A stretch of DNA of 64,000 bases from an uncultured Flavobacteriales bacterium (lineage in GTDB: Bacteria > Bacteroidota > Bacteroidia > Flavobacteriales_G > Salibacteraceae): positions 1 through 64,000 of the forward strand of contig CAJXZP010000010.1 in assembly GCA_913062955.1 (NCBI GenBank). Reading direction: 5' to 3'. Of this stretch, positions 59,190 through 64,000 are shown piece after piece. Made by a program: the position numbers and the translations under genes. The stretch's first letter is position 1. Each line of letters begins with the position of its first letter. Below the pieces are notes generated by a model that searched no databases, had not been told where the DNA came from, and worked only from the letters and a program-made list of their open reading frames with translations.

Positions 59190-60360
59190 CCTTGTATCCC
59201 ACTGTAAACTCCACCCAATCGGCTTGACCGAAATTTACAGCCCGCAAAGACGCTCCTGCATATATTCCTTTGTAAATATCATATCGAGTCCCAATTCGTT
59301 GGTAAAAAAATGGCGTAGGATCGTGGGTAGTTCTATGAAAATAAAATGCAGGCTGACATATAAGCGCTAGTTTTCCAATGGCTAATTCATAGGAAAGAAC
59401 GATTGCGAATTTTACTTTTTCGGCAAAATCGGGAGGGTATTCAGAGGAAAGATCACCCGTAACTAAGCCATCGGCATTATCGGAAGGGTCCATGGTGAAA
59501 TCCAATCCAATACCTACTTTAGATAACCGGGATACCTGTCGTTGATACATTAAAATAATACTATATAATTGGAAGTTTGTACTTTTAAACTCCTGTTTAA
59601 GGGAGTCATTATCCGAACCCGTTACATCAATTTGTTTCGTCCCTAGCGCATAGGTTAGGGAGATTTCATTATTGGGTATAAATGGGGGTAACTTTCTTGG
59701 TTTTGGTAATTGTTGTACCGACTTAAGGTGGTAGGTAAGAGCCAGTCTAGGATACAAAATATTGATGCCATAATTAGGCATTTTCAAAGCCCCATTGCTA
59801 CTGTGGGTAAATCCAATACTTGCATCGGCCCCAAAACGCTTGTTAAATTGATAATGATAAACCACCGAAAAGTTTGCGAAAAAGGATCCTGTTGAACCCA
59901 ATAATACGTTGTAAGGGTTCGTAAGTGAATCATAGGCATTCCAGCCCAAGCCAATACCAAAATCGAAAACCCAATTCAAATCTGATTTTTTCCATTTTTG
60001 AATAGGAGATTCCAGAAAGGAATACAGCCCAATAGGTGAACCGAGTTCATTCGTTTGGGGAAACCATAAATGGGTTATACCAAAACCGAATTTGGGGAAA
60101 TTGTACAACTGGTGCCAGTATTTTCTGCCGGTGGTTTGAAAAATAATTTCGGCAGAAATGGCATGGCCTTGAGTGATTGGGCTTCCGTTTTTATTTTCCG
60201 TACGTAAAAAATCGTTGGTAGCGATCACTCTCGAAGGACTATATCCTACCCGAATCGAAGTGTTACTTTTTAAAGTGGAGTCAATAGAGTATTGGTTTTG
60301 ACCTCGACTCCAGAAGGAAAAGGAAATTAACGCAATAAATAAAATAAGTGGTTTAAACAT
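59179..60360 (-). CDS. PagL-like lipid A deacylase / acyloxyacyl hydrolase family protein
   Basis: A 393-residue outer-membrane beta-barrel with a signal peptide (cleavage near WSRGQ). The catalytic His-Ser signature of PagL is visible in 'SIGFTHSSNGALKMPNYGIN', with conserved aromatic strands before it ('FGADASIGF'). PagL removes the 3-O acyl chain of lipid A. The protein is longer than classical PagL (about 170 residues), as in other Bacteroidota members, and includes additional strands. Lipid A is the inferred substrate. It carries its own TAnnTTTG promoter. Confidence 0.8.
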   Translation of the reverse strand: MFKPLILFIALISFSFWSRGQNQYSIDSTLKSNTSIRVGYSPSRVIATNDFLRTENKNGSPITQGHAISAEIIFQTTGRKYWHQLYNFPKFGFGITHLWFPQTNELGSPIGLYSFLESPIQKWKKSDLNWVFDFGIGLGWNAYDSLTNPYNVLLGSTGSFFANFSVVYHYQFNKRFGADASIGFTHSSNGALKMPNYGINILYPRLALTYHLKSVQQLPKPRKLPPFIPNNEISLTYALGTKQIDVTGSDNDSLKQEFKSTNFQLYSIILMYQRQVSRLSKVGIGLDFTMDPSDNADGLVTGDLSSEYPPDFAEKVKFAIVLSYELAIGKLALICQPAFYFHRTTHDPTPFFYQRIGTRYDIYKGIYAGASLRAVNFGQADWVEFTVGYKAKF

Positions 60361-60376
60361 GAATTGGAATAGGCCC

Positions 60377-60384
60377 CAAAAATA
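60377..60384 (-). promoter_or_regulatory. -7 promoter element of the PagL-like gene
   Basis: The minus strand reads tatttttg, an exact TAnnTTTG, ending 16 bases before the ATG. Confidence 0.5.
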
Positions 60385-60483
60385 TACGTATCGGTAAATA
60401 AAAAAAATATTTTAAAATAGAATTCAAATCAAATTCAAGAAGTTTTAACACCTATAATAGGTCCGGTAATCTTTGGGTTTGAA

Positions 60484-60491
60484 TATATTTG
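60484..60491 (+). promoter_or_regulatory. -7 promoter element of the DUF4199-glycosyltransferase operon
   Basis: tatatttg is an exact TAnnTTTG, ending 32 bases before the ATG at 60524. Confidence 0.6.
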
Positions 60492-60523
60492 CTATCCTAA
60501 AATTCACGACTAAAATTTAAACG

Positions 60524-61078
60524 ATGTTAGATAAACAATTTTACCTGAAAAATGGTCTTATTTACGGAGGTATAAATGCTGTATATTTATTGATTACCTA
60601 TGTCATGGGAGTAGATACTATGATGAGCTATTACAATATGGGTTTTTCCTTATTGTTAGGTTTAGGTTTAATGATTTTTATGGGAACGCAAGTTCGAAAG
60701 GCTCTGGGTGGTTTTATGACCTTAGGGGAAGGGTTTAAAAATATAATGATTATTTATGCATTTGCTTCTTTTATCTATTTGGTAGTAAACCATGTTCTTG
60801 GAACGGTTATTGATCCTGAATTGCCGTTAAAAATGGCCGAAGCAACGATTGAGAAATCTATGGCATTAATGGAAGGGTTTATGCCCGAGGAAGCCTTAGA
60901 TGAGGTATATGAAAACATGGGTGAGGTTCGAGAGGATGTTCTGGCGATGTATACTTTAACTGGTTTTATTAAAACGTATGTACAAACATTAGCTGTAGGA
61001 GCTATTGGAGTTGTTATTGGTGCCGCAATTACCAAAAAAGTAAATCCTAATCCGTTTCCAGAAGATCTTCATGAGTAA
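60524..61078 (+). CDS. DUF4199 membrane protein
   Basis: A 184-residue protein with four hydrophobic segments ('GLIYGGINAVYLLITYVMG', 'SLLLGLGLMIFMGTQV', 'IMIIYAFASFIYLVVNHVLG', 'YVQTLAVGAIGVVIGAAIT'). 'GGFMTLGEGFKNIMIIYAF' is the conserved DUF4199 region. The role is unknown, but in many Bacteroidota it precedes a DPM-type glycosyltransferase, as here. Its stop overlaps the next start by 8 bases, so the two are translated together. Confidence 0.88.
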   Translation: MLDKQFYLKNGLIYGGINAVYLLITYVMGVDTMMSYYNMGFSLLLGLGLMIFMGTQVRKALGGFMTLGEGFKNIMIIYAFASFIYLVVNHVLGTVIDPELPLKMAEATIEKSMALMEGFMPEEALDEVYENMGEVREDVLAMYTLTGFIKTYVQTLAVGAIGVVIGAAITKKVNPNPFPEDLHE

Positions 61079-62045
61079 AATTAATTCTTTAGATATATCG
61101 GTAGTCATTCCTCTTTTTAATGAGGAGGAATCTTTACCAGAATTGGCCGATTGGATTGCGCGTGTTATGCAGGCCAACAATTACACCTATGAGGTGTTAT
61201 TTATTGACGATGGAAGTACAGACTCTTCCTGGAGTATTGTGGAAAAACTTTCGGAGGCAAATCCATGTATAAAAGGGTTCAAGTTCCGTAGAAATTATGG
61301 GAAATCAGGCGCGTTACAGGTAGGCTTTCAAGCCACTTTAGGAAAAGTAGTGGTCACTATGGATGCCGATTTACAAGATAGCCCAGATGAAATTCCGGAG
61401 TTATACGATTTAATTGTAACGGATGGATTCGACCTTATTTCCGGTTGGAAAAAGGAACGGTTTGATCCGATTACCAAAACGGTACCCACCAAATTGTTTA
61501 ATTGGGCTACACGTAAATTATCAGGTATTGAGTTAAATGACTTCAATTGTGGATTAAAAGCCTATAGAGGTACCGTAGTTCGTGCTATTGAGGTTTATGG
61601 CGAGATGCATCGTTACATTCCGGTGATAGCCAAACGTAGTGGGTTTACAAAAATTGGTGAAAAGGTAGTGAAACATTACCCACGTAAATATGGCGTAACC
61701 AAGTTTGGATTGGAACGATTTATTAATGGATTTTTAGATTTATTATCCATTACCTTCGTCACTAAGTATGGTAAGAAACCGATGCATTTCTTTGGTTTAT
61801 TCGGAACATTGATGTTTTTCATTGGTTTTTTGATTACGTTTTTCTTAGGTGCGGAAAAGCTTTATTATGTAATTAGTAATGAGTCTTTACGGTTAGTTAC
61901 CGATAGTCCAATATTCTATATTGCTTTAGTTATGATGATTTTAGGTACTCAAATGTTCTTAGCTGGATTTATTGGTGAAATGATATCGAGATCTTCGGCA
62001 GATAGAAATAGTTATCAAATAGAGGCTGAAAAAAATATCGGTTAA
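61071..62045 (+). CDS. family 2 glycosyltransferase, DPM/GtrB type
   Basis: A 324-residue enzyme. The GT-A fold has 'SVVIPLFNEEESLPELADWI', 'FIDDGSTDSSW' and the metal-binding 'VTMDADLQDSPDEIPEL'. 'DFNCGLKAYRG' and 'MHRYIPVIAKRSGF' are typical of the polyprenyl-phosphate glycosyltransferases (GtrB/ArnC-like). Two transmembrane segments end the protein ('FGLFGTLMFFIGFLITFFLG', 'SPIFYIALVMMILGTQMFLAGFIGE'). It probably transfers a sugar to undecaprenyl phosphate on the cytoplasmic face. The sugar is unknown. Confidence 0.9.
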   Translation: MSKINSLDISVVIPLFNEEESLPELADWIARVMQANNYTYEVLFIDDGSTDSSWSIVEKLSEANPCIKGFKFRRNYGKSGALQVGFQATLGKVVVTMDADLQDSPDEIPELYDLIVTDGFDLISGWKKERFDPITKTVPTKLFNWATRKLSGIELNDFNCGLKAYRGTVVRAIEVYGEMHRYIPVIAKRSGFTKIGEKVVKHYPRKYGVTKFGLERFINGFLDLLSITFVTKYGKKPMHFFGLFGTLMFFIGFLITFFLGAEKLYYVISNESLRLVTDSPIFYIALVMMILGTQMFLAGFIGEMISRSSADRNSYQIEAEKNIG

Positions 62046-62050
62046 ACATT

Positions 62051-63019
62051 ATGGGTAGATTTTTTTCTGCAATTATTCCCCTCTATAATCGTCCAGATGA
62101 AATAGCGGAATTATTAGAATCTCTTACCAAACAGAGCTATACCAATTTTGAGGTAGTCATCATTGAGGATGGCTCAAAATTGGATGCAAAAAAGATTGTA
62201 GACCAGTTTTCGAATAGGTTAAAAATTCAATATCACTTTAAAGAAAATGGGGGGCAAGGTTTTGCCCGAAATGTGGGATTTGAATTGGCAAAAGGAGAGT
62301 ATTTTGTCATTTTCGATTCGGATGCCATAATTCCTAGTCATTATTTTCAAGCGGTTGAGGATTCCCTAAATACGTCTTACGTAGATGCTTTTGGTGGACC
62401 AGATGCAGCTCACGAATCATTTACACCCCTCCAAAAGGCCATTAGTTATTCTATGACTTCGTTATTTACTACCGGTGGAATCCGTGGTCGAGAAAAACAT
62501 GTGGGTCAGTTTCATCCACGAAGTTTCAATATGGGTTTGTCACGAGAGGTATATGAAAAAGTAGGAGGATTTGTAATTACCAGAATGGGGGAAGACATTG
62601 AATTCTCCATCCGAATACTAAATAGGGGCTTTGAAACCGCTTTGATTCCAGATGCTTTTATTTACCATAAACGAAGAACCAGTTTAGGACAATTCTATAA
62701 GCAACTTCATTTCTTTGGTAGAGCGAGAATCAATATTTGGCGCTTTTACGCTTCTGAGCTGAAACCTGTTCATATGTTACCCGCCTTTTTTGTGGTGTGT
62801 ATATGGTCTTGGATACTCAGTTATTTTGTTTTTAAAACGTTATTTATTCTTGGAGCTGTTTTATTGCTTGTATATTACATCGCTATCTTATTGGATTCAA
62901 GTATTCAAAATAAATCTCTGAAAATTGGGTTATTGAGTATCCCCACATCATTTATTCAGTTATATGCGTACGGCATAGGCTTCTTTACAGAGTTAAAAAC
63001 AAAAATATTGAAAGATTAA
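62051..63019 (+). CDS. family 2 glycosyltransferase, membrane-anchored
   Basis: A 322-residue GT2 enzyme: 'AIIPLYNRPDEIAELLESLTKQSYTNFEVVIIEDGS', 'NGGQGFARNVGFELAKGEYFVIFDSDAIIP' (the DxD-like site) and 'VGGFVITRMGEDIEFSIRIL' (acceptor ED motif). Two to three C-terminal hydrophobic segments ('AFFVVCIWSWILSYFVF', 'LFILGAVLLLVYYIAILL') anchor it. It starts 5 bases after the preceding glycosyltransferase, so the pair probably builds the same surface glycan or glycolipid. Confidence 0.9.
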   Translation: MGRFFSAIIPLYNRPDEIAELLESLTKQSYTNFEVVIIEDGSKLDAKKIVDQFSNRLKIQYHFKENGGQGFARNVGFELAKGEYFVIFDSDAIIPSHYFQAVEDSLNTSYVDAFGGPDAAHESFTPLQKAISYSMTSLFTTGGIRGREKHVGQFHPRSFNMGLSREVYEKVGGFVITRMGEDIEFSIRILNRGFETALIPDAFIYHKRRTSLGQFYKQLHFFGRARINIWRFYASELKPVHMLPAFFVVCIWSWILSYFVFKTLFILGAVLLLVYYIAILLDSSIQNKSLKIGLLSIPTSFIQLYAYGIGFFTELKTKILKD

Positions 63020-63026
63020 TTATTCT

Positions 63027-63719
63027 ATGAAATTATCCATCACCAGTCGCCTAATTTTTTTGACTACCGTTTTATGTATTTCTTTTGGGGAACCTGCTCT
63101 AGCTCAGGAATATAACCAAACCGATACAGATGGTTTGAAGCAAGGTCTTTGGAATAAGAAGTATAGTAATGGAAAAACCAAATATAAAGGCCAGTTTCGA
63201 AATGACGCCCCTTATGGTCTTTTCAAGTACTACAATATGGGAGGGGTAATCGTTACCATATTAGAGTACTCTTCTTCCGATACGGCTATTGCTACCCATT
63301 ACCACACCAACTCGGTGAAAGCGGCTTATGGGTATTATGTAAATCAACAAAAAGAAGGTGTTTGGCGGTTTTACGATAGAAAGGGAGTGATTTCGAGTAA
63401 GGAAGCGTATAAACATGGTGAAAAGCACGGGCAATACATTGTCTATAATTTGAATGGTTCTATTTCGCGTGAAACGGAATTCGTTAATGGGGTAGAAACA
63501 GGGTTTCGTAAAACATACAATAGAGAAGGAAAGGTATTGAGTGAAGGCGCTATTTTGGACGGTCAAATGGACGGGGTACAAAAAACGTATAGGCACGGAG
63601 TTATTAATGTTCAGGGCGCTTATAAACATGCCGTGAAAGATGGAGAATGGCTGTACTATGATGAGGATGGTAAAGTCTATAAAAAAGAATATTATGAGTT
63701 GGGAATTAAAAAGAATTAA
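63027..63719 (+). CDS. exported MORN_2 (YwqK-like) repeat protein
   Basis: A 230-residue protein with a signal peptide (cleavage near ALAQE). The body is a run of MORN_2 repeats of the GxxxGxWxxYxxxGxxxxxxxYxxG kind: 'DGLKQGLWNKKYSNGKTKYKGQFRN', 'QKEGVWRFYDRKGVISSKEAYKHG', 'EKHGQYIVYNLNGSISRETEFVNG', 'QMDGVQKTYRHGVINVQGAYKHA', 'VKDGEWLYYDEDGKVYKKEYYELG'. Though related proteins are labelled YwqK antitoxin in databases, export makes an antitoxin role unlikely. It follows the glycosyltransferase by 7 bases and overlaps the subtilase by 26. Confidence 0.85.
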   Translation: MKLSITSRLIFLTTVLCISFGEPALAQEYNQTDTDGLKQGLWNKKYSNGKTKYKGQFRNDAPYGLFKYYNMGGVIVTILEYSSSDTAIATHYHTNSVKAAYGYYVNQQKEGVWRFYDRKGVISSKEAYKHGEKHGQYIVYNLNGSISRETEFVNGVETGFRKTYNREGKVLSEGAILDGQMDGVQKTYRHGVINVQGAYKHAVKDGEWLYYDEDGKVYKKEYYELGIKKN

Positions 63720-64000
63720 TGTTTTAGGTGTCATCATTTTTATGACCCTAAGCCTCCATCTTGGAGCCCAAGTGGCTCCAGGAAAGTACTGGATACAATT
63801 TACCGATAAGAACAATAGTCCGTATTCTATTTCCAATCCTCAAGCCTATTTAAGCCAAAGAGCTATTGATCGAAGAAGTGCCCAAGGTATTCGTGTGACA
63901 TCCCAGGATTTTCCGGTCAACTCTTTCTATATTTTAGATGTTCAACAAACGGCTACCCTAACTGTATTGGCCTCCTCTAAATGGTTAAATGGGATATTAA
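63694..64000 (+). CDS. secreted S8 (subtilisin-like) serine peptidase, N-terminal part
   Basis: The first 102 residues of a gene that continues past the window. A signal peptide (to about LHLGAQ) is followed by 'GKYWIQFTDKNNSPYSISN' and 'PQAYLSQRAIDRRSAQGI', the inhibitor-like propeptide found before S8 peptidase domains of Bacteroidota secreted subtilases. The catalytic residues are beyond base 64000. The ATG lies inside the preceding gene (26-base overlap) and is supported because it gives a complete signal peptide. Confidence 0.75.
   Translation, partial: MSWELKRINVLGVIIFMTLSLHLGAQVAPGKYWIQFTDKNNSPYSISNPQAYLSQRAIDRRSAQGIRVTSQDFPVNSFYILDVQQTATLTVLASSKWLNGIL

Noticed and set aside
63027-63719. 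Annotation as the antitoxin of a toxin-antitoxin system (YwqK family name)
   Set aside because: A signal peptide sends the protein out of the cytoplasm, no toxin gene is adjacent, and MORN_2 repeats alone do not show antitoxin function.

Overview
The window is a chromosomal stretch of a low-GC member of the Bacteroidota, most probably a free-living (aquatic) member of the Flavobacteriales/Cryomorphaceae-like group. Evidence: at least five secreted proteins carry type IX secretion (T9SS) C-terminal sorting domains (type A, plus one gliding-motility-associated type B domain); many genes have the Bacteroidota -7 promoter element TAnnTTTG about 20-35 bases before the start; and the gene content (fused branched-chain/2-oxoacid dehydrogenase E1, DUF4199, OstA-like protein, YfiT/DinB, paired M16 peptidases, mutL-rhomboid-rhomboid-EEP operon, fur-purA) is typical of that phylum. 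No rRNA, tRNA, CRISPR array, prophage or insertion sequence was recognised.

Layout. 1-6004: secreted T9SS proteins around a TPR protein and mnmA. 6061-9732: minus-strand genes for a YceI-like lipoprotein, a 2-oxoglutarate oxygenase, an M48 lipoprotein peptidase and ilvE. 9866-14821: the minus-strand operon mutL - rhomboid - rhomboid - EEP nuclease, with a small membrane protein upstream. 15053-18313: a large secreted beta-propeller protein and a small lipoprotein. 18474-21889: an MsbA-type ABC exporter converging on a PIF1-like helicase. 22011-26771: a di-heme peroxidase, OstA-like protein, purA, fur. 27372-32207: a plus-strand operon of acyl-CoA ligase, NhaC antiporter, GNAT and bacillithiol-transferase-like protein. 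32275-42053: secreted proteins, recQ, a TlpA-like lipoprotein, a PD40 lipoprotein and an M28 peptidase. 42263-44826: an H-NOX protein and its hybrid histidine kinase. 45163-46699: a decayed gene, a GNAT enzyme and a YdcZ-type transporter behind a structured leader. 47085-55778: an M16 peptidase pair, the E1 fusion, and a PspC-PadR operon headed by a small exported protein that has a paralogue next door (56067-56414). 56559-60360: an amidotransferase, a HEPN-like protein, a MORN protein, a decayed lipoprotein gene and a PagL-like enzyme. 60524-64000: DUF4199 - two glycosyltransferases - MORN_2 protein - start of a secreted subtilase.

The strongest 'system' is the two-gene nitric-oxide/redox sensor at 42263-44826: a stand-alone H-NOX haem protein lies 5 bases upstream of a hybrid kinase whose N-terminus looks like an HNOBA domain and which continues through HisKA, HATPase, receiver and HPt domains. 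No terminal response regulator is nearby, and a long inverted repeat precedes the operon. Other items worth a look are a MutL whose endonuclease motifs are degenerate, a candidate structured leader with mutually exclusive helices before the YdcZ transporter, a tandem pair of small exported proteins beside PadR/PspC with AT-rich inverted repeats, and three stretches of decayed coding sequence in apparently empty regions.

Several starts have been moved inward from the longest possible reading frame, because a TAnnTTTG element or signal peptide shows that the extension is upstream DNA. All functions are from reading sequence motifs by eye; no database search was run.
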